DNA from: Spirosoma agri
GTDB lineage: Bacteria; Bacteroidota; Bacteroidia; Cytophagales; Spirosomataceae
Length of the DNA: 64,000 bases
Direction of reading: 5' to 3'
Assembly: GCF_010747415.1 (NCBI RefSeq)
Contig: NZ_JAAGNZ010000001.1
Coordinates: forward strand, 1,550,001-1,614,000
Below the pieces are notes generated by a model that saw only the letters and a program-made list of their open reading frames with translations, was not told the DNA's origin and searched no databases. Position 1 is the stretch's first letter; every line of letters starts with the position of its first letter. The position numbers and the translations under genes are program-made. Positions 32,857-40,752 of the stretch are shown piece by piece.

Positions 32857-34806
32857 ATGGATATTGCGCTACCTGTTCGTCCGCGACAACCCGTTCGACG
32901 GCTGTTTTTGTGGAGTTTTCTCTGCTTCATCTACATCATATCCGCTTCGGCTGGCTTCGCCCAAACGTCGTTGACGTTGCCCTTTTTCGACGATTTTGCG
33001 AAACCATCCGGCACGACCGGGGAACAACCCAATACGTCACTCTGGCAGCCGGGTAGTGGCGTTTACATCAACAACACGATGGGGCTCAACCAGCCAACGG
33101 TCAACGTTGCAACGTTCGATGGGTTGAAGGCAAATGGGCTTCCTTACGTTCAGAATAACCAGTTTGCGCAGGATTATACCGATACACTAACATCCCGGCC
33201 AATCAATCTGGCTGGCATGACGACTGCCAGTGGCGTTTACCTGAGCTTCTTTTACCAGATCAAAGGACTGGGCGAATTACCGGATGGGGGTAGTACCAGC
33301 GTGATCATTAGCGGGCAACCCAGCACGACCGTGGTCGTTGTCAACCAGCCTGCCGACTCGCTGATTCTTCAATTCCTGGGTAGCGATAATGTGTGGCGAA
33401 ACGTGTGGACAGCAGCCGGGGGCGTTCCTAACGATCAGTTTATTCAGACGTTCGTGCCCGTAACGAATGCCCTGTATTTTCATGCCGGGTTCGCGTTTCG
33501 ATTTCGCTCGTTCGGGCGCGCTTCAGGACCGTTCGACACCTGGAACATCGATTACGTGTACCTGAACAAAGGGCGAACGTCAGCGGATGCCTATGTAAAG
33601 GATGCTGCGATGCGACAGGCACTGACTCCTTTTTTGAAACGATACACGGCCATGCCACTGGCACAGTATCTGGTCAGACCCGAGGCCGAAACCGCCGATA
33701 CGATTGCGACGGACATCAGGAATTTAAACAATGTCATTAATAATCTGAAATACAATTTCATCGTCCGGGACGAAGTCTCCGGGCGTTTTTTACAGGTCGA
33801 TACGTTGAGTGCCACCAATCAATTTCTTATTGGTGAATCGGCTCTGGTACGCAAATTCGTTAAGCCGCTTGCTGCCCGAAGTCTGAGTGGTGCGTCTCGG
33901 GCGGTGTTGCGCTATACGTACAGCATAACAACGTCTGACGAGCAAAACTTAACCATTCCGGGCGGAGTGCTCAAGCAGAATGATACCCTTTCGGCGCGGG
34001 CGGTGCTCGATAATTATTACGCTTACGATGATGGCACCTGGGAGTATGGTCTGCAACTGGGTCCACGCGAACGGGTTGCTGTGCGCTTTGTTCTGAACAA
34101 GTCCGATACGATGGCCGGAATTCGGGCGTGTATTGTGCCGTTCCGAACGAATCAAAGTGGTCAGTCGTTCGTCGTTACGGTGTATGGCAACACAGCCCGA
34201 ACGGTTGGTGGTCGGGCCGATGGCCAGCCGGGAACTGTGCTGTACCAGAAAGCATTTTCGATGCAGTATCCCGCTTCACGCAACGGTTTCATCGACTTCC
34301 CGTTTGATCGGGGAATCGCCGTCAAAGACACGTTTTACATTGGTTATCAGCAGTTAAGCAGTACGGATACAACTTTTTTGCGGTTGGGGTTCGACAAGAA
34401 CAGCCCCTTTGGCTCGCAGATCTTCTACAATGGCGGAAGCCTCTGGGAACAGAATCTGGCACAGGCTGGTAATCCCAACGGTGCCGGTTTGAATCTGCCC
34501 GGTGCGTTCATGCTTCGTCCCGTGATGGGCGGCAAAGGAAGCGGTCTGGTCACGGCCATCGACGATGCCGAACCGTTGGCTCCCCTCCACGCCTACCCGA
34601 ACCCGACGACGGGTCTGATCCGTTGGGAAAGCCAGCGTCTTACCCGACTGGAAGTGATAAACCTGACCGGTCGAATCCTGCATGCCATCGAACCAAGTCG
34701 GGGACAGCAAACGTTAGATCTGAGTTATCTGCCCGATGGTCTTTATCTGCTTCGATTCGTTGAAGGAGAGCGAGCCGCTGTTCAGAAGCTAATCATTCAA
34801 CACTAA
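32857..34806 (+). CDS. Large secreted protein with T9SS C-terminal sorting domain
   Basis: The 649-residue protein has a signal peptide (about 1-36, ending SAGFAQ), a mixed beta body (LPFFDDFAKPSGTTGEQPNTSLW, a pattern common near the N-terminus of T9SS cargo) and a C-terminal sorting domain (LHAYPNPTTGLIRWESQRL ... GLYLLRFVEGERAAVQKLIIQH). No enzyme motif is visible to me. It should be exported through T9SS and either released or attached to the surface. The N-terminal block and the YYAYDDGTWEYG segment are common in gliding-bacteria surface proteins of unknown function. Confidence 0.85.
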   Translation: MDIALPVRPRQPVRRLFLWSFLCFIYIISASAGFAQTSLTLPFFDDFAKPSGTTGEQPNTSLWQPGSGVYINNTMGLNQPTVNVATFDGLKANGLPYVQNNQFAQDYTDTLTSRPINLAGMTTASGVYLSFFYQIKGLGELPDGGSTSVIISGQPSTTVVVVNQPADSLILQFLGSDNVWRNVWTAAGGVPNDQFIQTFVPVTNALYFHAGFAFRFRSFGRASGPFDTWNIDYVYLNKGRTSADAYVKDAAMRQALTPFLKRYTAMPLAQYLVRPEAETADTIATDIRNLNNVINNLKYNFIVRDEVSGRFLQVDTLSATNQFLIGESALVRKFVKPLAARSLSGASRAVLRYTYSITTSDEQNLTIPGGVLKQNDTLSARAVLDNYYAYDDGTWEYGLQLGPRERVAVRFVLNKSDTMAGIRACIVPFRTNQSGQSFVVTVYGNTARTVGGRADGQPGTVLYQKAFSMQYPASRNGFIDFPFDRGIAVKDTFYIGYQQLSSTDTTFLRLGFDKNSPFGSQIFYNGGSLWEQNLAQAGNPNGAGLNLPGAFMLRPVMGGKGSGLVTAIDDAEPLAPLHAYPNPTTGLIRWESQRLTRLEVINLTGRILHAIEPSRGQQTLDLSYLPDGLYLLRFVEGERAAVQKLIIQH

Positions 34807-34857
34807 TCGTACCTGGTTTACTGAAAAGTCTAACCGAAACTGAAAATCGAACTGATC

Positions 34858-35148
34858 ATGGACATTACCGTACAGGAATTAAAAGAGCGGCTTGACAAAG
34901 GCGAGAAACTGAATCTTATTGATGTGCGTGAGCCTGCCGAATACGATGCCGACAACATTGGTGCCCGGCTTATTCCACTGGGCGATTTGCCGTACCAGCT
35001 CGACGAACTCGATGGTCTACAGGATGAGGAAGTAATCGTTCATTGCCGGTCTGGTAAGCGTAGTGAAATGGCACAGCAAATTCTGGAGCAGAACGGCTTT
35101 AATAATGTCCGTAATGTGATTGGCGGGATGCTGGCTTACCGGGCTTAG
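34858..35148 (+). CDS. Single-domain rhodanese-like sulfurtransferase
   Basis: The 96-residue cytoplasmic protein is a lone rhodanese domain with the substrate cysteine C63 in the loop CRSGKRS, so it can carry a persulfide. LNLIDVREPAEYDADNI (about 18-34) is the rhodanese N-terminal motif. Such proteins act as sulfur donors in cofactor or tRNA thiolation; the acceptor is not known. It lies 51 bp after the T9SS protein gene and is convergent with miaA. Confidence 0.93.
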   Translation: MDITVQELKERLDKGEKLNLIDVREPAEYDADNIGARLIPLGDLPYQLDELDGLQDEEVIVHCRSGKRSEMAQQILEQNGFNNVRNVIGGMLAYRA

Positions 35149-35164
35149 AGCCAGTTTTTGCGCT

Positions 35165-35203
35165 AACGGGCCGTTCTCATAGACAAACTGGGAGCGGCCT
35201 GTT
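35165..35203. terminator. Hairpin between the rhodanese and miaA genes
   Basis: AACGGGCCGTTCTC (35165-35178) and GGGAGCGGCCTGTT (35190-35203) pair with two or three mismatches or G-T pairs around an 11-nt loop. It overlaps the miaA stop codon and has no T-tract on either side. It may be a weak bidirectional terminator. Confidence 0.45.
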
Positions 35204-36149
35204 AGTTGGTAGTCGAAAGGAGCGTATAAATTGCCTGATCGTCGTCGGGTCCGATCCAGTGGTAATCGCCCTGATTATGAAACCACGTAAGCTGGCGTTT
35301 GGCGTAGCGTCGGGAGTTTCGCTTTAGCAGGCGTACCATTTCATCGTATTCATACGATCCATCCAGATACGGAAAAATTTCCTGATAGCCCACCGTTTGC
35401 AGGGCCGACAAATGACGATAAGGCAGTAACGACCGCGCTTCTTCTATCAGCCCCCCGGCAAGCATGGCATCCATTCGGGTATCGATTCGGTTATATAATT
35501 CATCGCGCGGCCGATCAAGCGCAACAAACACAGACTGGAATGGTCGCTGAGCGGGTTGCTTCTGGCGAAACGACGAATAAGGCTGACCGGTCGTAAGGCA
35601 TACTTCCAGCGCACGTAATACCCTCGCCGGGTTTTGCATGTCGGCCGTCTGTACGTAAACCGGATCCAGCTGACGCAGTTCCTGTTGGAGAATGTTCAAC
35701 CCTTCGGTTTCCCAGCGATCCCGTAAATTTTGCCGCAGGTCAGCATCGACGGGCGGCATATCATCGAGTCCAAAACAGACAGCATTGATATACAGACCCG
35801 TTCCACCAGATAGAATCACCGTGTCTTTCGTTTGAAACAGCTTGTCCAATACGGCAAGACACTCCCGCTCATAACGCCCTGCATTCACCGCATCGGTTAT
35901 CGAATGGGAATCGATAAAATGGTGTGGTACGTCCTGCATCTCCGATAGCGTGGGCTTGGCCGTACCAATGGTCAGTTCTCGGTATAACTGCCGGGAGTCG
36001 GCGGAGACAACATCGGTTTGCAGGGCCTTTGCCAGCCGGATGCAAAGTGCCGTTTTGCCAACAGCTGTGGGCCCGGCTATGATAAGTAAGGTCTTCAATG
36101 AACGGGATGACTGGACGCTGAAAGGGACAAAAGTAGCAGCTTTTGCCAT
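35202..36149 (-). CDS. miaA: tRNA dimethylallyltransferase MiaA
   Basis: MiaA transfers a dimethylallyl group to N6 of A37 in tRNAs reading UNN codons. The 315-residue protein has the P-loop GPTAVGKT (26-33), the DSRQLYRELTIGTAKP motif (about 56-71) that binds substrate, and SGGTGLYINA (about 115-124). The ATG at 36149 gives an N-terminal extension of 17 residues before LKTLLIIAGPTAVGKT. A TTG at 36098 would give the usual short start, and a -7 element TACTTTTG at 36135-36128 would place transcription start downstream of 36149. I list the longer form but consider the TTG start at least as likely. Confidence 0.93.
   Translation of the reverse strand: MAKAATFVPFSVQSSRSLKTLLIIAGPTAVGKTALCIRLAKALQTDVVSADSRQLYRELTIGTAKPTLSEMQDVPHHFIDSHSITDAVNAGRYERECLAVLDKLFQTKDTVILSGGTGLYINAVCFGLDDMPPVDADLRQNLRDRWETEGLNILQQELRQLDPVYVQTADMQNPARVLRALEVCLTTGQPYSSFRQKQPAQRPFQSVFVALDRPRDELYNRIDTRMDAMLAGGLIEEARSLLPYRHLSALQTVGYQEIFPYLDGSYEYDEMVRLLKRNSRRYAKRQLTWFHNQGDYHWIGPDDDQAIYTLLSTTN
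36128..36135 (-). promoter_or_regulatory. -7 promoter element inside the 5' end of miaA
   Basis: TACTTTTG on the minus strand matches TAnnTTTG. If active, the transcript would begin near 36120-36125, after the ATG at 36149 and before the TTG at 36098. It may be chance. Confidence 0.35.
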
Positions 36150-36607
36150 TGGGGCACTGCCTAATCGGGTCCTATTTTTCTGGAATCGGTCGTTGAGGTC
36201 AGGCTATTTGGTTGCGCTGGTTTTCACCTGATCGTTGGTCGCAATGCACACGTTTCCGAACGAAAAGAATGACCGACGTTCTTTGCCAAAATGGACCCTG
36301 CTCTGAATCGCACAACTCTTTTTGCAAACTACCAGTAGCCTAACTGGATTTTAACTGTTCTGCCAGATATCCAGTCCGGACCAGGGCAATTTCAGGTCAA
36401 TTTTAAAGTCATGCCGCAAAAATTATTTAATGGAACGCCAATTTTGCTACTGATCATTAAGTAGTTATACTCTTTTTTTTAGTCAGTTTCGACTTAGCTT
36501 TAGGCGGGTATAATAAATTTATTACAATGATTTATATTTGCTTTAGTTGGTGCAAAGGTCTACAAATCAGTAGATTACATACCAAAAGGTTAGTGTAAAT
36601 ATTTCTT
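36150..36607. other. Non-coding region between miaA and the HxlR regulator
   Basis: These 458 bp have no open frame with family features. They hold A/T-rich DNA, a short CCAGT/ACTGG inverted repeat near 36330-36345 and the -7 element at 36533-36540. Nothing else is recognised. Confidence 0.5.
36533..36540 (+). promoter_or_regulatory. -7 promoter element of the HxlR-family gene
   Basis: TATATTTG matches TAnnTTTG, 67 bp before the ATG at 36608. The -33 position has no clear TTG. Confidence 0.4.
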
Positions 36608-36946
36608 ATGAACGGTAATACCCATACACAACGAATTTCGGACGTCAATCAACTGTTTCTAAAAAAAACACTAGACATTATCTGTGGTAAATGGCGGCTT
36701 TTTATTATTTTTCAGTTGAGTGAGCAAGACCGCCGATATGGTGAATTGCGCCGAATGATTCCGGATGTCAGCGAAAAAGTATTGATCCAGGAGTTGAAAG
36801 CGCTGGTCGAGTTGGGTGTGTTACAGAAAAAATCGTACAACGAAGTTCCCCCTCGTGTCGAATACGGACTCACCGAAAAGACACGGACCATTTTGCCCGT
36901 TCTAAATCAGATCATGGTGATTGGCCACACGTTTCTTGCACCCTAA
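36608..36946 (+). CDS. HxlR-family winged-helix transcriptional regulator
   Basis: The 112-residue protein has the HxlR pattern: LDIICGKWRLFIIFQLSEQDRRYGELRRMIPDVSEKVLIQELKALVELGVL (about 19-69) with a winged wing (PPRVEYGLTEKTRTILPVL, about 80-98). HxlR proteins are small homodimeric repressors or activators that respond to aldehydes or electrophiles. No cysteine besides the one in ICGKW is visible. The next gene downstream on the same strand is a lysozyme-inhibitor-like protein 68 bp away. Its targets are unknown. Confidence 0.93.
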   Translation: MNGNTHTQRISDVNQLFLKKTLDIICGKWRLFIIFQLSEQDRRYGELRRMIPDVSEKVLIQELKALVELGVLQKKSYNEVPPRVEYGLTEKTRTILPVLNQIMVIGHTFLAP

Positions 36947-37014
36947 GTTTGGGTCAGTAATTGTTTGTGACCTCGTACCGTTATTCGGTCTGAATTGATG
37001 GATACGAAGGGCTC

Positions 37015-37620
37015 ATGAAACTATTGATCAGCGGTTTACTGGTATGGATAGCGTGGCGACTAACCCCCTGTATCGCTCCTGTTCGGGTCAATGCCGGTAG
37101 CATTTCTCCAGCAACTGTAGCAGCCTACGAAAAAACGTTGCGGTTCAATATCTATTCGTTTACTGTTACGTCAGCAGACAGTGGAGTTGTTCGCGATGTA
37201 GCCGTAAAAGCCTATCGGGGCTCGTTGCTGCTAACGAACTTTCGCGTACGTATAGATGGAGCGGTAGCTGGTGTGGAAGTAGGTGATCTAGATACGAACC
37301 GATTGCCTGAACTATATATCTACAGCACTAGCGGTGGCAGCGGCTCCTTTGGGCATGTATATGGCTGGCAGTTTCTGCCCGAACGCATCGCTACAATTCA
37401 GACTACCAGTTGGTTGACAGGCCATGACGGCTACATGGGGCATGACAGCCTGTGGGTCGAGCGTGATGTGTTGTGCCGCACGTTTCCGACGTATAACGCG
37501 GGTGATGCCAATGCGCAACCCACCGGTAAGACCAGGCTGGTGCGCTATCGGTTACGGCCCGCTGGGGAGTCGTTCGTGCTCATTGCCGACCCCCAAACGG
37601 AGCAATCGACAGATCGATAA
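37015..37620 (+). CDS. PliI-like periplasmic lysozyme inhibitor
   Basis: The 201-residue protein has a signal peptide (1-27, ending VRVNA). Its mature domain shows the PliI motif set: a SGSG-type loop in STSGGSGSFGHVYGW (about 103-117), GYMGHDSLWVE (about 141-151), a FPTYNAGDANAQPTGKTR segment (about 158-175) and a calcium-free EVGDLDTNRLPELYIYS strand. PliI proteins block I-type (invertebrate) lysozyme by inserting the SGxxSxYG-like loop into its active site. The substitutions at the loop (SFG for SYG) need checking. Family call is by recalled motifs. Confidence 0.72.
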   Translation: MKLLISGLLVWIAWRLTPCIAPVRVNAGSISPATVAAYEKTLRFNIYSFTVTSADSGVVRDVAVKAYRGSLLLTNFRVRIDGAVAGVEVGDLDTNRLPELYIYSTSGGSGSFGHVYGWQFLPERIATIQTTSWLTGHDGYMGHDSLWVERDVLCRTFPTYNAGDANAQPTGKTRLVRYRLRPAGESFVLIADPQTEQSTDR

Positions 37621-37627
37621 AAACAAA

Positions 37628-37668
37628 ACGTGCGACCCCACACGCAGTCAGCATGTCTGGTCGCACGT
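37628..37668 (-). terminator. Terminator of the outer-membrane beta-barrel gene
   Basis: ACGTGCGACC (37628-37637) and GGTCGCACGT (37659-37668) pair perfectly around a 21-nt loop. On the minus strand TTTGTTTTTATC follows. It lies 23 bp past the stop codon at 37691 and could also act on the convergent lysozyme-inhibitor gene. Confidence 0.8.
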
Positions 37669-37690
37669 ATAGCAGCAACTGCATTACTCG

Positions 37691-38467
37691 TCAAAACAGG
37701 CGGATTCCCAGCGATAGTGTAGCGATGCCGAGATAGCCTTTGATGTCCTTGTTTTTATAGATGCCCCCCACCGGAACGGCATACCGGGCGTCGAGATCCA
37801 GGCGATTGAAGAACGTATAGCCCACTCCAATTTCGGCTGCGTAGGTAAACGGCTTCACTTCCAGAATCGCTTCCGTTGGGCTTTGTGGGTTCGGATTCTT
37901 CAGGTCCGACGTTGTTTCCGGCGTTGGGATGCTGAGGGACAGAATCGTAGCGGTTGAGGTCCGTGTCGCCTGCGCTTTGGACGTGAACAGTAAATTAGGG
38001 CCAATGAACGCCCGCACCTTACCATCTGCCCACTTCTTACCGAACAGGATCGGAATATTGACCGACTCAAGAACTGACTGCGAAACGGTATTGATCGTTG
38101 CGGGCGTTGCAGCAGGTATTTGTGCCGGAAGCGTTTGTCCTGCCAGCGCAGCCGCGATCACAGCGGGTACGGAAAAATCAGTTTTTTGCTTGAGAACGAA
38201 CCGGTTGTAATCTACTTCGACCTGGATGAAAAATTTGTTGAAATTCTGGCGTCCCCAGATACCCGCTGAGTAACCCGTTCCAACACCATTGCTCTTGTTA
38301 TCCAGTTGAGGGATAGATAGCGTAGCCGAAAGGGGGACGGGTGGGATTGTCGTATAACCGCTGGTAAACGTAGCTCCTCCTTTGATACCTCCTTCAAAAT
38401 TGCCCTGGGCCATTGCCGATACTGTACCCGCCAGCAATACCAGGGAGGTAAGCGCTAATCGTTTCAT
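37691..38467 (-). CDS. Outer-membrane beta-barrel protein (PorT-like)
   Basis: The 258-residue protein has a signal peptide (MKRLALTSLVLLAGTVSAMAQ) and a mature chain that starts NFEGGIKGGATFTSGY, a pattern of Bacteroidota outer-membrane beta-barrels. Alternating hydrophobic strands continue to the end (YLGIATLSLGIRLF), with an aromatic C-terminal residue. No enzyme or ligand motif is seen. It is probably a small porin-like or structural barrel, convergent with the lysozyme-inhibitor-like gene. Confidence 0.82.
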   Translation of the reverse strand: MKRLALTSLVLLAGTVSAMAQGNFEGGIKGGATFTSGYTTIPPVPLSATLSIPQLDNKSNGVGTGYSAGIWGRQNFNKFFIQVEVDYNRFVLKQKTDFSVPAVIAAALAGQTLPAQIPAATPATINTVSQSVLESVNIPILFGKKWADGKVRAFIGPNLLFTSKAQATRTSTATILSLSIPTPETTSDLKNPNPQSPTEAILEVKPFTYAAEIGVGYTFFNRLDLDARYAVPVGGIYKNKDIKGYLGIATLSLGIRLF

Positions 38468-38697
38468 AAGTGAGTTGTGAGGAAAACGGTGAATGTTAAA
38501 AAATGGAGAAGTAATAGACTTAAAAACGTAAAAATAGGCATTTCAGCGTCTAAAATGGGCTTTATGCTGTAAAAGTTATTCACCTTTTTTGGTAACGAAG
38601 TAAACATTAACCAGGGAAGAGGGTTGTTTGACATAGATTTATTGGCATACTTGCCAGTCATCTAGTTGATGTTTCACTAAATAATCACGCCGAACAA

Positions 38698-39171
38698 ATG
38701 GGTCTTTTATCATTTTTCAAGGGAGTTGGAGAGAAAATCTTTCACAAAGAAGAAACCGCAGCACCTGCTGATCCTGCACAAGCCGAAAAGGTTGAACCAG
38801 TACGCGCACAGGCACTGCTTGATCACGTGAAGCAGTTAGGACTTGCTTATAAAACGTTGACGGTTAAAACGAAAGGTGACACGGTAACGCTGTCCGGCTC
38901 GGTCAAATCGCAGGAGGACTCCGAAAAAATTGCGCTGGCTGTTGGTAACGTAGAAGGCGTAAGCGCTGTCGACAATCAACTGACCGTTGACGAGCCAACG
39001 CCGGAAGGAAAATATTATACCGTAAAATCCGGCGATTCGCTGTCGAAAATTGCGAAAGAAGTATATGGTGATCCAATGAAATACGGTGTTATTTTCGAGG
39101 CTAACAAGCCTATGTTGAAAGACCCCGATCTGATCTATCCTGACCAGGTATTGCGCATTCCGCAATTATAA
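38698..39171 (+). CDS. BON and LysM domain protein (Kbp/YgaU-like)
   Basis: The 157-residue protein has a BON domain (about 36-97, TLTVKTKGDTVTLSGSVKSQEDSEKIALAVGNVEGVSAVDNQL) and a LysM domain (about 104-155, YYTVKSGDSLSKIAKEVYGDPMKYGVIFEANK). This is the layout of E. coli Kbp (YgaU), a potassium-binding protein. No signal peptide is visible, so it is cytoplasmic or exported by an unknown path, as in Kbp. It has its own terminator 22 bp downstream. Confidence 0.9.
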   Translation: MGLLSFFKGVGEKIFHKEETAAPADPAQAEKVEPVRAQALLDHVKQLGLAYKTLTVKTKGDTVTLSGSVKSQEDSEKIALAVGNVEGVSAVDNQLTVDEPTPEGKYYTVKSGDSLSKIAKEVYGDPMKYGVIFEANKPMLKDPDLIYPDQVLRIPQL

Positions 39172-39193
39172 TCCCCATTTTTGTCTATACAAA

Positions 39194-39236
39194 GAAGGCG
39201 GTTGAGCAGCTTCGTAGTTGCTTAACCGCCTTTTTG
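39194..39236 (+). terminator. Terminator of the BON-LysM gene
   Basis: AAGGCGGTT-AGCA and TGCT-AACCGCCTT pair around CTTCGTAG, with one mismatched base on each side, and TTTTT follows. Located 23 bp after the stop codon. Confidence 0.85.
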
Positions 39237-39251
39237 CGTGCGTGATTTTTT

Positions 39252-39285
39252 AAGAGTGGTGTTACGAGTTCGTGGCACCACTCTT
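39252..39285. repeat. Perfect 10-bp inverted repeat upstream of the DUF937 gene
   Basis: AAGAGTGGTG (39252-39261) and CACCACTCTT (39276-39285) are exact inverted copies with a 14-nt spacer. There is no T-tract, so it is more like an operator or leader stem. It lies about 95 bp before the ATG at 39381. Confidence 0.45.
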
Positions 39286-39380
39286 GATATATTCTTCTAC
39301 TAGTCTCATATTGAGTGGTCCTTCCGAACATTCAACAGAACAGACCAGTTTACCCGGTAGACTCAACCGAGAAGAAACCC

Positions 39381-40292
39381 ATGGCTGTTCATTTATTATC
39401 ATACCTCAACGATCAATTTACGCCGGGCGTCATTGATCAGCTCAGTGCCGACCTTTCTGAAACACCGGCCGGGACACTCAAAGCGGTTAAAGGTTCTTTA
39501 CCCATTCTGTTGGGTGCATTGACCAGGCGTATTCAGCAAACGGGCGGTGCCTCGTCAGTTATTACTTTTCTGGATAAAGGCGACTATGGAGCTACCCCGC
39601 TTGACGTATCGCAGGTTAGCGACTCACAGCAGAAAGTAGCCGGTACGGCCACCGCCGGACACGCTTTTCTCGATGTACTTTTTGATGACAAACTGACCCG
39701 GACAACAGAACTTATCAGTACCTATAGCGGGCTAAAACCAGCGTCTTCGCTGACTATTCTGGAGCTGGCCGGGACGATACTGATGGGTGTTCTGGGTCGC
39801 CAGGATCAGGAAAAAGGGCTGACCGCTCATAGTTTAACAGCTTTACTAATGGGCCAGGCTTCTGAGTTCAGAACGGCTGTTCCCAGTGGTCTTGATGCGG
39901 TTGGCAGTCTGTTGGGATTCGATGAACTTGTGAGCAAAACGGGCCCCACAACTCAGGTTCAGGGGGAAGACAACTTCAGTGGTACGGTAATCAATCCAAA
40001 CATTCCCAAGAGTGATGAAGGCGATCGCCGGCGGGAAAACGTCCGCTGGTTGCGCTGGGCGCTGATCGCTATTGCCATACTGATTGTGGCATTGCTTGTG
40101 CAAAAGTGCAGTGAGAACCAGAATAGTGTGGATGGTGTCAGTACCGACTCGACCAGCCGCGTAGAGTCGAACGCAGTTGAAGACACATCAGCATCGACGA
40201 AACGAAGTATAGAAGAGGCTCACGGACAATCGGCAGACTCGACCGCTCCCGGTGCGCTCGGAACGCGTGATTCGTCGGAGAAAAGACCTTAG
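39381..40292 (+). CDS. DUF937 domain protein with C-terminal transmembrane helix
   Basis: The 303-residue protein begins MAVHLLSYLNDQFTPGVIDQLSADLSETPAGTLKAVKGSLP, the DUF937 pattern, and carries a helical DUF937-like core (about 1-185), a hydrophobic helix (about 222-242, RWALIAIAILIVALLVQKC) and a Ser/Asp/Glu-rich C-terminal tail. The frame opens with a GTG at 39315, but the ATG at 39381 fits the family. No enzyme role is known. Topology suggests a tail-anchored membrane protein with a periplasmic acidic tail. Confidence 0.78.
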   Translation: MAVHLLSYLNDQFTPGVIDQLSADLSETPAGTLKAVKGSLPILLGALTRRIQQTGGASSVITFLDKGDYGATPLDVSQVSDSQQKVAGTATAGHAFLDVLFDDKLTRTTELISTYSGLKPASSLTILELAGTILMGVLGRQDQEKGLTAHSLTALLMGQASEFRTAVPSGLDAVGSLLGFDELVSKTGPTTQVQGEDNFSGTVINPNIPKSDEGDRRRENVRWLRWALIAIAILIVALLVQKCSENQNSVDGVSTDSTSRVESNAVEDTSASTKRSIEEAHGQSADSTAPGALGTRDSSEKRP

Positions 40293-40407
40293 ACAATGAA
40301 TTCATAAGGCTTCAAACGCTATCTGACCGAAAGCCGGTTTTCGTCAATACTGACGAACAGACTAATCGACTGCGCGTTGTACGGCTATCACTCAACGCTT
40401 AGTAGCC

Positions 40408-40683
40408 ATGATAGATAACCGCAAACGAGGAACGGTTCGTAACTGGATCGCCATTGGACTGATGGTCAGTTCGAGCTTTCTGTTCATGAATTGCTCCGGA
40501 GAAAAAAAGGACTCAACGGCCGAATCGAAAGCGGCTTCGACCGGAAGTGACAGCTCTGTCTTTGGACGGCAGGGCGATACGTCGGGTTCTAGCATGAACG
40601 TGCCCATACAGGCTCCGCCCGACAGTGCCGATGCACGTGGCGCTGTCGTTCCGGCGGAGATTAACGTAAAGGTCAAGAAATAA
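40408..40683 (+). CDS. Small disordered lipoprotein
   Basis: The 91-residue product has a positively charged start (MIDNRKRGTVRN), a hydrophobic helix and a lipobox LFMNC (Cys at residue 30). The mature chain is Ser/Asp/Lys-rich with no domain that I recognise. It lies between the DUF937 gene (115 bp) and the trypsin-like protease gene (69 bp) on the same strand, so all three may form an operon. Confidence 0.7.
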   Translation: MIDNRKRGTVRNWIAIGLMVSSSFLFMNCSGEKKDSTAESKAASTGSDSSVFGRQGDTSGSSMNVPIQAPPDSADARGAVVPAEINVKVKK

Positions 40684-40752
40684 GCCCGGCGAGTCGGTGA
40701 GTCAACCTGAACATGGCCTATATTGCCGTCTGATTGACTTACCGACTTTGTT

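Noticed and set aside
38464..38661. 65-codon minus-strand open frame upstream of the beta-barrel gene
   Set aside because: It overlaps the barrel start codon and has no signal or domain. The region is more likely its promoter.
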